Below the pieces are notes generated by a model, which was not told the origin of the DNA, ran no database searches, and worked only from the letters and a program-made list of their open reading frames with translations. Below, piece by piece: positions 39,540-51,127 of a stretch of 64,000 bases of DNA. Every line of letters starts with the position of its first letter. The first letter of the stretch is position 1. The stretch is from contig CAJNOP010000003.1 in the NCBI GenBank assembly GCA_905250075.1, positions 942,395 through 1,006,394 of the forward strand, given 5' to 3'. The translations under genes and the position numbers were made by a program. This DNA comes from Rotaria sp. Silwood1 (lineage: Eukaryota; Rotifera; Eurotatoria; Philodinida; Philodinidae).

Positions 39540-42500
39540 TTAATGTCGTGAATAAACGTATCCTTCAACTTCTTCTGCCATTACGGCTTTTGTTTTATGA
39601 AGTAAAGACATAACTGGATGTTTTGAAGATAATGTATGACCAGCTGTTTCTTCTGCTCGTTGTAAATATTGTTTTGCTAGTTCAATGTTCCCTAGATGCG
39701 TTTGAACAACTGCAAGATTATGTAATGTACGAGCTATATCTGGATGATCGCTTGGTAATGATGCTTCTTGAGATTTCAATGCGCTTTCATATTCTTCACA
39801 AGCTTTAAGATAGTCTCCAGTGGCTAAATAAACATTACCGAGATTAACTCTTGGTATTGCATGATTTGGATGACCCGGTGGAAGAGAACTATCATAAATT
39901 TTTTTTGCTCTTAGAAACTTCGTCAATGCTCTATCATACTAAATTGAAAACAAAAAATAAATTATGATTTTATTTGAAAATTGTTTTTTTTTACATCTTG
40001 TCGATCGCAATCAATGGTACCCAAATTAATTAATGTTCCAGCAACATCAACATGTTTTTTTGGAATACTTATATCATATAATTTCATAGCACGTTGAAAA
40101 CATTCTTCAGCTTGCATTTGTCGTCCTTGTTCACTATAAACAACTCCAAGACCATTTAAAGTTTTTCCTGCACTAGCTAAACGTTTTGGTCGAGCATCCA
40201 TATGGAGTTTCAATGCACGCTGATAACAATTAGTTGCACGATTAAAATCACCTTTTAATCGATGTGTACGGCCAAAATTAAAATATATACAAGCAACTTC
40301 TTCATCATTTGGATTTTCAGAATTAAGAATCGTATCAAAATAGCTTTCTGCTTTACTATATTCACCCATCTCAAGAAGTAAATTACCAAGCATGAGAACT
40401 ATGTTTGATTCAAGCGTTTTTTTCTTTTGGTATGCCATATATTCAGCAGCGATATCAGCACCTTGATCAGTTGCATGAAGTTTAACATGCCATAAATCTT
40501 CATCGGGACTAAATTGACATGAATCAATTTGAAATGATGCTCCTGTATTAAATAAAATAAGAATTTCGTTTTGTAAGATATTAAATTAGATTATATAACG
40601 AAAGGATTTTTTGTTGTGATGTTTCTTTTTGTTCTTTTTTTTTCATACTATAAAAGGTAATTATTATGCATTATGACTATGATCATATAAAGAGCCAGAC
40701 TCATTGTAATTAACGCTATTTTAGAGGGCATCACCTATTAGTAATAGAAGTGATGACTAATTTATATATATGTTGTAGTAAAAATTAAAATTCTACTAGT
40801 AGAAATTGAAATTTTATTTTCTACTAGTAGAAAATGAAATTTTAATTTCTACTAGTAGAATTTTAAATTCTACTGAATTTTAATTTCCACTACAACATAT
40901 ACATGACACTTGTCTCATCTTGTTTCTTTTTCGTACTACTGTCACGTATTTCTTATATTTTTCTTGTTTGAATGTTTACTTGTACATAGTATTGGAACTT
41001 ATTTTATCGTTCTTATTTAATTAGTTACAAAAGAAATAGGGATTGATTTAAAAGCTAAATATTCACTAATAATGATGCTGACGATGACGACTATTAGTTG
41101 AGTGATAGTCAGAAGAAGAAGCATATTTATTCATAGATGTTGAGACAGCTCATTAACGATAATACTTTGTCAAAAAAATTTATAAATCATGGTATGAATG
41201 CAAAGAATTACTGATAAGTCGATAACACAGGAAGGATATATTGATATCAATGTAGAAAGAAACGATAATAGTAAATACCTTTCACTAAACACAAATGTCT
41301 GGAACAACACTTCTGAACTTAATTAGTTGAGTACTTCTTAAACATGAAAGACGCTACTTTTCTATATAAATTCATTGTCATCTATATGAAAGAATATAAA
41401 TTTGAAAAGCCTATTTCATACATTTTCTAGCAAACCTTTCGTAAATTTAATTCGATGATTTGTTAGTAATATTGTACTACTACATAGTTTATGATGTCCT
41501 CTGTCAAATATTCTAGTATCGTGGTAAAATAATAAGAATTCGTTTGAAAAGAAAAGATTATACAAGCAATTATTCAACTTGAATTTGAAATCAAATGACT
41601 TATACTTAATCAATATCTGAAAAATTCTAAGATGAAAAGCACTCAACGACATTTCTTTTCTCAAAAGTTAGTAACTGCTTTTTGATTTTTCAAAAATCAC
41701 GTTATACAAACATTGTAACAAGGACATGTGAAATATCACAATAAATAACTATATTATGTTCATTTCAACTGAAATATTGTAATAGATTGCACGAAAAGAT
41801 CAAATCTTCAACTTGATCATTTAATAACCTGCCTTAGAATTAGAAAGTGATCTCCATATAAAAATATTCTAAACAATTTTTATTCTAATTTGTGTTTTTC
41901 GTTTTCTAAATATTTTAGTTTTAATGATTTAAAATAAACATTTCTTACCAATGTCAACTAAAACTTCGGCTTCTTCGGGAAATGCTGAAAATTCTCGAAT
42001 ATCAGCAATAACAATTTTTTTAACATCATTTAAATCAATTTGATATTCAAATAATGCTCGTACAAAACCTTCTCTTCTAGGAGATTTTGTTGCAAAACCA
42101 TATGCAACTGAGCGTTCACTACTTGTTGATAAATACCCATTTGTCGAAATTAAATTTCCAATACTTTGTTGAAAATTTTCTACTTCATCAGCACTTAATT
42201 TTGAACCTCGATAAAGTCGAAGAATATCTTTTTGTTTCTTTCTAAGCTCGTCAAATTTTTTTTCAAGTTGTTCACTTAGATCCATAATGTAAAAACGAAA
42301 TTGATATAAAACATCAATATCTTCTGTACGAAGTGCTTTATTAATAAATCTACAAAAAAAAATTAAAAAAATATATTCATAAAAAAAATAATATATTTTT
42401 TTTTCTCTTAATAAACTTACTTATAAACAAATGTTTCTTTTGTATACCATGGTATAGCGTCATCTGATTTATATGTTCGATCAAAATCGTCAATATTTTT

Positions 42501-43252
42501 TAATTCAGTTAAATTTCCACGATAATAATTTCGACATGTTGAAACCATAGTTTTTTTTGCTCCATCTGATTTTGGCATATTTTGTAATACAATTTTAAAT
42601 ATTTGAAAAAATAAAAATGAACCAGCTTCCTTTGAAAGATCTCGTGTTGCTTTTTCTTTTTTATTATATATACTAAATGCAGTTGTTTGTTTATCAAGTT
42701 CTTCGCGAGATTTTGTGATACTAGCTTCAAGGGTTTCTTCATTTTCACATGAAATAATAATATAAGAATGTTCTTTTTTGTCAATATCATCGATTGAACC
42801 AGGTGATGGAGCATAAAAAAATACTGAATCAATTTGCTTTAATGGTTTAATAGCTTCAATAAAACTCGTCGATGGTAAACCATCAATTACAAGAAAAACT
42901 GTTCGAGTTATTGGTGTCATATGATCAATACATTCTTGTTCCACAGTGAATGTCTGTAATTATTATTTACTTAGATGCTTTAAAAAGATTTATATACGAA
43001 TCAACTAACCTCAACAGAACTGTTAATTGAGCGAAGTTTGTCGATGACACTTTGCTTTGGTGCTTGACAAGCAAAATAAATCAGCTTATTTCCATCATTT
43101 TGGCTTTCATTTCCGGCCTCACGACCTCTAGATTTTGCTGTTTCTTCGACTTCGTCTGGCCTTACATCATCGTCACCAGCAATATTGTCTCGATTATTTG
43201 TTGAGTCAACAAGTTTTTTACGACGGGGTTTAAGCCATTTGAAAAACGACAT
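39540..43252 (-). CDS. Mono-ADP-ribosyltransferase (ART) fused to TPR repeats
   Basis: Five exons (43252-43010, 42953-42421, 42349-41949, 40542-39995, 39938-39540) join in frame to 707 residues. Residues 1-80 are charged and variable. Residues ~85-280 form the N-terminal domain usual in this rotifer family, including VFLVIDGLPSTSF and INKALRTEDIDVLYQFRF. The ART domain (~300-400) has the R-S-E signature: Arg306 in LYRGS, STSS at 333-336, and EAE with Glu385 and Glu387, suggesting an arginine-directed mono-ADP-ribosyltransferase. Residues ~415-700 hold kinesin-light-chain-like TPRs (e.g. GNLLLEMGEYSKAESYF and LGNVYLATGDYLKACEEYES) for protein binding. The substrate is unknown, and I see no signal peptide. 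The third intron is 1,406 bp and contains a palindromic element; the others are 56-71 bp. Confidence 0.9.
40767..40901. repeat. Short palindromic MITE-like element in the ART/TPR intron
   Basis: Terminal inverted repeats ATATGTTGTAGT (left, from 40768) and ACTACAACATAT (ending 40900) flank about 135 bp. The interior repeats the palindrome CTACTAGTAG three times, at 40793, 40821 and 40849, exactly 28 bp apart and separated by A/T-rich spacers. The whole unit can fold into one long hairpin. There is no coding capacity. The size, terminal inverted repeats and intronic position fit a MITE or other non-autonomous DNA element. A hairpin RNA precursor is an alternative. Confidence 0.8.
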
Positions 43253-44919
43253 GTTGAAAAGTAATATCGAACGATAAAGTATCTAGATATTTTGTGTCGA
43301 CTTATAGTGTAGACTCGTTTCTTTGCATAAACAAACTGATACTGTTTGATACGCTTGATTAATCAAGATCATTACGAAGGAAGAACGTTTTTTTATGTTA
43401 CAAATATTTATCAAAATATGATTTTTTTATTTGAATAGACCAATGAAATGTGAAAGAAAAACATTGCTATGATTTTGATTGATGAAACCCATACACGAAA
43501 CGATGTTATATTAAACAAACAATTTCGCACGAAGAAAAAACTTTCAATAGTCAGTGCTGTAATGATTTGCGTAGCATATTAGTATATAAATAGTATTATT
43601 TTATGAAAATAGATATGTTTTTGATTAAGGAATGAATTGATTGAAGATCATAAGAGAATGAAAAATGGTTTTCAAATATGATCTTTTGTTTGGCTTTCTT
43701 GACCTTTCGTTTAGTTTCTTTAACTGTAAACATGAAAGATTACAAAAGATAAGAAGTTCAAGAATATATTTGTTCTTAGAGCACTATACTGTCTTATAAA
43801 TTAAACTTCTTTGACTTTACATTTATCAATCTTAATTCAATTTTAAAGTTTTCTTATATAAGTCAGTTATTATTGTTGAGCACTGTTTAGCGAATAAGAT
43901 CTGAAATTGTGCAAGTAACTCATCAAATTGCTCATCGTTTCATTTCTCAAAAGAATCTATTTTTTCCAGAGAATATGAAATATTTTATCATGTTAAAAAA
44001 ACGAATATTATTTTATTATTAGAACAGTTCCTTTACTACATCATATTTATTTATCTGAAATGAATTTCATGTTCAATTGTATTCTTAATATTATGCTTCA
44101 CTACCATTCTATAAACTTCTGAAATGATATGTACATAAAAATCAAGACGGGTCTGACTGGAGTGCATTGAAATGTGACGTCTTCCCACAAGAACAGACTT
44201 GTGTTGTTTTTACTCATTACAAGGTCAAATGACAAAAATACAGTAGTATTCTACTTGCTAGCTTTTTTTAGAAAATATAAGAATCAGTGACGTTTTTCTT
44301 AAACAACCTATAACATGACATCAAAATTTATTTGCTTCATGAAGATGTAACGACTATATTCGTCTACATAGGAATAAACAAACCAAGTTGCTATAAACTT
44401 CTTTTTCAAAAACAAAAGGAAAATCATCTTCTCCATCCCCTTTATACACAGCCATCGTTTTCAATGTAGTTATCTTTATTCTTCTCTGTCATCGATTGAC
44501 TGAATTATTTCTATGTACAGTTGGATTATTTCTGTTTCAAATGTGACAATAATTCAACTTTAAATAGAAACAAATTATTCAAATCGATAAACATTCTCTT
44601 CTTTTTTTTTCTGTTTCTTCATCCAATGAATTATTGTTACATTGGAACAGAAAGAATAATAATAAAAGCTATACCGTGACGGTCTTTTATTTACAATACA
44701 TGTCTGTCATTTAGACATGTATAGGTTACCTTATCGGTTAGCATAATCCCACTGTATTCCCTTACGAGAATTGCTGTGTATACATACGCGTGTATCTGTT
44801 GAGACAAAAGCAAAAGAAAATCTTTTCTTTTTATTAAATTTATTTCTTTGAACAAGCCGAAGATCAATGACATTTTCTTTTCTTTTTACATATGTCAGGT
44901 GGAATCTATAAAATTTAAG
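43253..44919. other. Intergenic region, no gene recognised
   Basis: AT-rich sequence between the intact ART/TPR gene and the fossil copy, on the 5' side of the former. A small hairpin (ACATGTCT, 7-base loop, AGACATGT) lies near 44698-44720. No open frame of interest was seen. Confidence 0.55.
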
Positions 44920-46067
44920 ACTTTGATGATTTACAGGTAGTGAATTTTCTACTATTTTAAGAGCCCGTTCACACTATATAACAGCTTTCGGACGTTCTCC
45001 AATCTTAAAAAAACATCAATACAATATGCCCATAAGTAGGAGAAAAGTCAGAATGATTTGAAGAAAATAAGAGGTTTTTGCTGATTTTTCAGTACTTTTT
45101 GATGCGATCAAAATGCATTCAAACCATCACTCATGCCTTGATTCATGGAACCCATGTTATTGTAAAAGTCAATCACGTCTAGGTGTTACCATGAGAGATT
45201 TTTTCGATGAATTTTCAAGAGTGGTAAACCTGTGTGCATCTGCTCTTCGTGAAACTCAATCGAACCGAGCAGAGAAAAGATATGTTCTTTCTCATCGTTA
45301 TTCGCTCTTTGAGCAAGCAATATTCGGTATAAATCTTCCGTTTCTCTATATTGGGCTGATTTTACCATCCATATCCTATGTTGAACCTATTCTATTGATC
45401 TGTTAGTCTCTTCTTGTATGCTTTTAATAAATGTATGGAGATCTAGATCATTCCCGTTCGAGTTTGTTGACGTGATGACGTTCTCTCCGATTGTGAGCGA
45501 AAACGTCGTGACACATCGTAAAAAAATATCATCACTTTGTTGTTGTTTGAAAGCAATGGCTCATAGAATTTCTTTCGTTATCTGTGTGTACACAAAAGAA
45601 GAATCCCATTCATTGAGATTTGGCTTGCTACTTTCACTACGAATTATGACAAAACCGATCGATATTATGTTTTAGTCACATTCTTGTCTTTCTTGTTGAA
45701 GAGTTTTACAGATAGAAGCAATATATGTAATGATACCTTTTATTTTTGATCATTGTTTGGTCCATTGTTCATGCTAAACTTGATTGTCAAAAAAAGTCTA
45801 AATCACGCTGACCTGAGGCATGTTCGCATGATCGTAACTGTGTTTTGTACCAGTGCACCTGATGCAATTATAAATATTTTGTCTTGTTTCGGGTCACTGA
45901 TAAAATTGATACATTCATCGACATACGTGAATAGGTTAACTTTTTTAATTACCTTTTTTTTTAATTTTCAAATTGTATGCTTGCAGTCTTTATTATTCTC
46001 TAGATCGGTACCAGTATCGACTCTGATAACCAAAACGTTTTGAACTATACGATGGTAAGGAGGTCAT
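44920..46067 (-). pseudogene. Fossil ART/TPR-family gene
   Basis: The minus strand carries scattered protein-level matches in family order: an N-terminal segment from a likely start near 46067, including VDTGTDLENNKDC; the following domain with DECINFISD and FIIASGALVQNTV; a weak stretch at the end of the ART domain; then TPR pieces such as QYRETEDLYRILLAQ, FYNNMGSMNQG and ERALKIVENSLPVNHQS. The copy is broken in several places and cannot encode the full protein. It belongs to a subtype different from the intact neighbour: its N-terminal domain resembles the more usual family form. It lies on the same strand, with about 1.7 kb between the two. Its age is probably moderate, because domain order remains readable. 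Confidence 0.75.
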
Positions 46068-47302
46068 CTTGACTTTGTGCTCGAATGTTCAGATAAGATA
46101 GCAGCAGCTGTTGCTGTTGTTTTTATTAACTTTTTCTTGTTGTTCATGGTGTATACTGTGTTTGATCGATGATGACTTAAAACAAAATAAATTGAATTCT
46201 TATATATTAGAGTTTTTTCTTAAATGTTTTTATTCATTTTTAAGTGTTGTTATCGTTTGAATTCTTTTGTTTTTCATTCGAATTTAGTGCTTCTCTTCTT
46301 TTTCATCGGTTGTCATCTCTCGTGCCACAAGAACGTGAACCAAATAGTTGAATGAAAAGTTCAGTATCATACGAATGCTAATGAAAATATATTTAGAAGA
46401 TTGGTGTTATTGCTAAAAACTATGCTTTGCATCAATGTTTCTGACACTATTCTGAAAGAAAACTAAATGAAGCTATCATCATTAATTTGTTTTAAAAACG
46501 AGACTTATGGCCTTATAATTTATAACCAATTTCAAAACCGATTCCTTTTGGTATGCTCACTACAAGCTATTATTTTGAGATCATACTATAACTACTATGT
46601 TCTTCAATATAAAACTCGATTAAGGGCAACTACGTTGATTATCTCCCGATATTTACGTAAAAGCAATGAATTATGGTTTGAAATAACATATGAAGAAATG
46701 AATCATTTATTTTAACTTATGAAAATAGTTTTGTTGAAAATTAACTAAGATTAATAAAATATTTTATTTCTTGTCTATATTTCTTTCATATGTCACTAGT
46801 GTTTAGTAAAACATTGTCGCTAGTCATCAGTGTAAAATGTATCATTGTTTTTTATTACAATCAATCGAATCTTCAAATTATATTCAACAATAAGAAAGTA
46901 GTTAATATCAACTTTAACATATTTGCTATCTTATTCTTGATGATTAAAGAAGATTTTAAAAAAATATGCATATAAATGTCATTTAAAAGTTGCATTTATT
47001 TCGATTGGTCGACATTTCAAAGGATTCGTTTCTTCTTCTTCCAAAAAAGAAAACAATATGTGATTGTAAATAATCATAATCTTTATATTCAATTCTTTCT
47101 TATATCATGTATTTATATGATATAAGAAATCAATTTTCAATCAATTGATTGATATCATTAAATATGAAAATAATATTATACATATTTACGAATGTCCTTG
47201 TCTAATCATTCGTTCTTTCAGTTCCTTTTTTTTTTATATATATCCTTGAACAATCAACGAAAATGATTTCTTTTTTTTTGCCCTTCAGATCTCACGGGCG
47301 TC
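46068..47302. other. Intergenic between divergent fossil ART and coiled-coil gene
   Basis: AT-rich sequence with no recognised gene. It ends in the upstream region of the coiled-coil gene, including a hairpin and a palindrome (listed separately) and a pyrimidine tract plus AG at 47287-47288. That acceptor lies 14 bases before the ATG and is a possible cis- or trans-splice site. Confidence 0.5.
47096..47152. repeat. Hairpin plus adjacent perfect palindrome
   Basis: TTTCTTATATCAT (47096-47108) and ATGATATAAGAAA (47117-47129) form a perfect 13-bp stem with an 8-base loop. Eight bases further on, TCAATCAATTGATTGA (47137-47152) is a perfect 16-bp palindrome. Both lie 150-200 bp upstream of the coiled-coil gene's ATG. 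They could be protein-binding sites or chance structures in AT-rich DNA. Confidence 0.7.
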
Positions 47303-49956
47303 ATGGATCGCCTACGTAATTTAGACCCACGTCGACGTGCCAGTGATCAAAAAATGCACCAAACTACATCAGTAAGTACTCTCATTATTTGTATAAATCA
47401 AAAGTTTTTCTCTTCTATTTTAGACAATTACAGTTAATAATTCTCAGGGAGTAGCAGCATCACCATCAAACGGAAATAATGAACAACAAGAGCCAAGACC
47501 TAAAGTTTCAAGTCTCGTATTTAAGTTTGGTGGTGATCGAAACAAAAAAGTACCTACATATACATTTTCGCCTGGTAAGATTATAGGTTCAATGTTGTTT
47601 TTTTCTTTTAATATAAAAAGAAACTTTTAGCTGAACAAGCTACAATCGATCAACAACAAAATAATCTCCTACATCGTGCTCCTTCATCACCTCAACCTCA
47701 GATATCACCACAGATACGAACTTATGTAAATATATATATATATTTTTAATATCTGATGTAAAATATTTTTCTTTCTTTCTTTTTTTGCTTTTAATAGATT
47801 GAACAACTGGAAACAAAGAACAGTGAATTAAGCCAAAAAGTCAATGAACAATATCAACAAATTGAAAATTCAGAAAAAAAAATGAAGGAATTAACTCAAT
47901 TCAGTAATGCATTACAAAATAAGTAAGAATTAATTTTTGAGTTAATTCTTTGAAATAAACAAAAAAAAAAAAACAAAATATTAAATAGATTAAATCAAGA
48001 TACAAATAATCCACTTCTTCAACTTGTTTTAAACTTTTGTGAAGTCACAGTAAGTTAATATAATCAATGTGCAATAAAATTTTATTATCATACTCTAGTC
48101 CGATCAACAACAAGATATTCTTTCTTTATTCGAATCAAAAATTTTTCAATGCAAAAAAACTGAACAACAAGTAAAAAGAATTTTTTATTTTCTAAATAAT
48201 AAATAAAACTAAAATTAATCTTTCATAGGTCAAATCATTGACAATGACATTAAAATCAAAAGAACAACGTATAACCGAATTAACAAACGAAGTTAATGAA
48301 TTAGCCGCGAAAACAATTACTATACAAACACCAACATCAGCACCACGTTCAAATTCTTCAATATCAACGACACCTATAAGACGTATCGATTCAACTGATG
48401 AACGTAATTATGATAAGCAGAATTTATTTGATTTTGAATATTTTTTTTTTGTTGATATGTTTAGTTGATTCAATTAATTTACGTCGGGAATTATTACGTA
48501 CACGAAGTCGTCTTAAAGAAGCTCAACGTGAATTATCATCACAAAATAGTTTAACAAAACATTTATCAACAAATAATCTTCTTTCATCAGATACATTAAT
48601 TAGTGATTTACGTAAAGATATTAGTGATATGGGTTGGGAAATAAAAAATTTACAAAAAACAAAAGAAACACTTAAACATGATGTGGAAAAATTAGAAAAA
48701 GAAATTCTAACACTTGAATCACAAAAAAATTCGGTATTAAAAGAGAAAAAAAATCTTTTGTTTTTTTTTTTTTTTATTTATTTTTATGAAATTATTTTTT
48801 TTCTAGATTGAAGAGGCTAATGCAATGATTACACGAGAAAATAAAGAATTACGAGCAACAATTGAAGAATTAAACGATCAAAATCGTATTGTTTTACAAA
48901 ATTATCATAATCATGTTAAAAATGTAAAGAAAAATTTTCAATTTTTTCTTTCTTTTCTTATGTAAATCTTTATTTTTTGTTTCAAGTATGCAATACATGA
49001 AGGATTAATGACTAAATTATATGATTCAATGGCTCAATTAGAAAAAGAAAATAATCAATTAAAAGAAAAGGTATATTTTATCTTTTTGCAAGTCAAATAA
49101 AGTTATGTAGATTATGTAGATCACTTTATTATGTCATTCTAAGTATCGTCAGCATCAATGTAGGTTAAAAGAGCAGCATGTTGGGTGTTAGTTTGACAGA
49201 AAGATGGCATTTTTTTTTCTATTGTATCTAAAAAGCCTATACTGATATGCATGTATGCAGTGCATGAATGCTTTTCATTCAATAATCTTACATTAAACAA
49301 AAAAAAAGATATTAATTCTTATTATGTAATTTATTTTAGTGTGTTTTTCTTGAGGAAAAACTTGAATTAAAACAAATCTCATTAGTTGATAAAAATGAAT
49401 TAGAAAAATTGAATTCATCAAATCGTGTATTAACATTACAATATGATTATGAAGTTGCTAAACGTGAACATTGTGAAAGACAATTAACACGTTTACAAGA
49501 TAATATTAAACAATTACAATCAGAATTATCATATATGGATGAAAAAGTAAAACGTGCTGATGACCAAATGAAATTAGCTGATCGTTTAAATCGTGATAAT
49601 AAAGATGAATGTGAAGTTTTACAATTGAAAATCATGGATTTAGAAAAACGTTTAAATTTAACTGAAAAAGATAAAGATATTGTTGAACAAGAATTATTAA
49701 TAGTTAAACAAAAAATGGAAGCAACTGCATATCGTATACAACGTTATAATGAAGCATTAATTAATGCAGATAATGATCTTGAATTAATGTCTGATACAAG
49801 GTGAAAATTCCTGTTTTTCTTTTGTTTTTTATTTTTTCAAAATTCAAAATTATTCTATTTAGCTATAGTGAAGATGTCGGAAGTATAAATGGTACTGAAA
49901 CGGTATCATTAAAAAGCCGTAATTCACATCCAACACGATCTCAAAGTGAAATTTAA
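47303..49956 (+). CDS. Coiled-coil protein, family not recognised
   Basis: Twelve exons join in frame to 590 residues: 47303-47371, 47424-47574, 47631-47725, 47798-47922, 47989-48049, 48099-48170, 48229-48403, 48465-48733, 48807-48923, 48987-49070, 49340-49800 and 49863-49956. The first ~100 residues are polar and Gln-rich with a short segment SSLVFKFGGDRNKKVPTYTF. From ~105 onward the protein is mostly heptad-like coiled coil (IEQLETKNSELSQKV; LRRELLRTRSRLKEAQREL; LKIMDLEKRLNLTEKDK). A Ser/Thr linker breaks it near 210-235, and a polar tail ends in RSQSEI. No motor, membrane or binding domain is visible. It could be a Golgi, centrosome or cytoskeletal scaffold, but this cannot be decided from the sequence. 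The start ATG lies 14 bases after an AG acceptor. Confidence 0.88.
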
Positions 49957-49982
49957 TTATTGAAATGAAAACAAAAATAATC

Positions 49983-50014
<32 letters not shown>

Positions 50015-51127
50015 AAATTTTGCTTTTTTTTTTCATGAATAATCAGCATGTAGATATATATCATTTGTATGTTAAAAAAAAGAATTCTTTTTTGCTTGTA
50101 TGTATCCTAGCTAATTCACTGGGCTATTATTAATATGCATGAGATATAAAGAAAAATTTCTTTTCTTTTAAACGTAGTTAAACAGTGTCTCGTTCTTCAC
50201 AATAAGAAAAAAAAATCAAAACAAATAATCACATTCCATACTTTTGTAAACATTAAAAAAATTTACACATCCATCTAAGCGTTGTTTATTGCTCAAGGAT
50301 GATGATTATTATTTTTTTTTCTTTGTTCACTAAAGGTACATTTCTGAGAAAGAACAAAGCTTATTCTCATGTTGTGAACTTTCTCAGTACAATCAATATC
50401 TGTTCTATTTTTCATTTAATCAAATCGTATTTGCTTCTTGTTTGTTCTGTTTTTCTTTTTTTTTTTTTTTTTGATTAATTAATTGATTGACTATGTACTT
50501 TGTTATTCTTCATCTTTTTTCTTTATTTGTATAGTTCTATAGTAAACTTCTCTCTCAATATATATATTCATTAAAAACAAAAATAAAACAAATAATTCAA
50601 TAGAAATATGATTATCGCATTTGTTTTTATTTTTAATCAGAAATTCATTATTCTTCTAAATTACAGTAGAGAAGATATATGACGTTAAACTTTTTAATAA
50701 ATATATAATTGAGTTTGTATCATTAAGTTGAACAGTTCGCTTGTTCAAAAGTCAATAGATGCTTGGATTTGCATATTATCTTTTTTCATGGTTATCAGAA
50801 AATTGATTTTTAGATAGGCAGATTCAATTTAGAAAAGAAAATAGATCAATATAATTTTGAATTAATTTATATAGAAATTTTATATCAACACTAACGATTT
50901 TTTTTAATCTATTTATGAATTAATACAAAGCTCATCCTTCACTCGAAATATAAGAATGTGAAAGTAAATTTTATAAATTCGATGATCTCTGATCGATATA
51001 AACACATGGTAATCAAACGTATGAATCAATATATAAAATAGGATATTGCATAGTTTTCTATAACTATTTATACAATACAAATAGGAACAGTTTTTAATCA
51101 GTACTATAACTTTTTTATCTAGATACA
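49957..51127. other. Intergenic region with 29-nt A run
   Basis: About 1.2 kb between the coiled-coil gene and MTIF2. A run of 29 A (49983-50011) begins 26 bases after the coiled-coil stop codon, and long T runs follow. No AATAAA is obvious before the A run. The region ends in TTTTTTATCTAG, an acceptor-like site five bases before the MTIF2 ATG. No gene was seen. Confidence 0.6.

Noticed and set aside
40793-40858. Regularly spaced palindromes as a CRISPR-like array
   Set aside because: The spacers are short, A/T-rich and similar to each other. The unit is a single hairpin in a eukaryotic intron with no cas genes.
44691-44873. 60-codon minus-strand open frame next to the fossil ART/TPR gene
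   Set aside because: It lies past the last recognisable TPR trace, has no family similarity and is of a length expected by chance.
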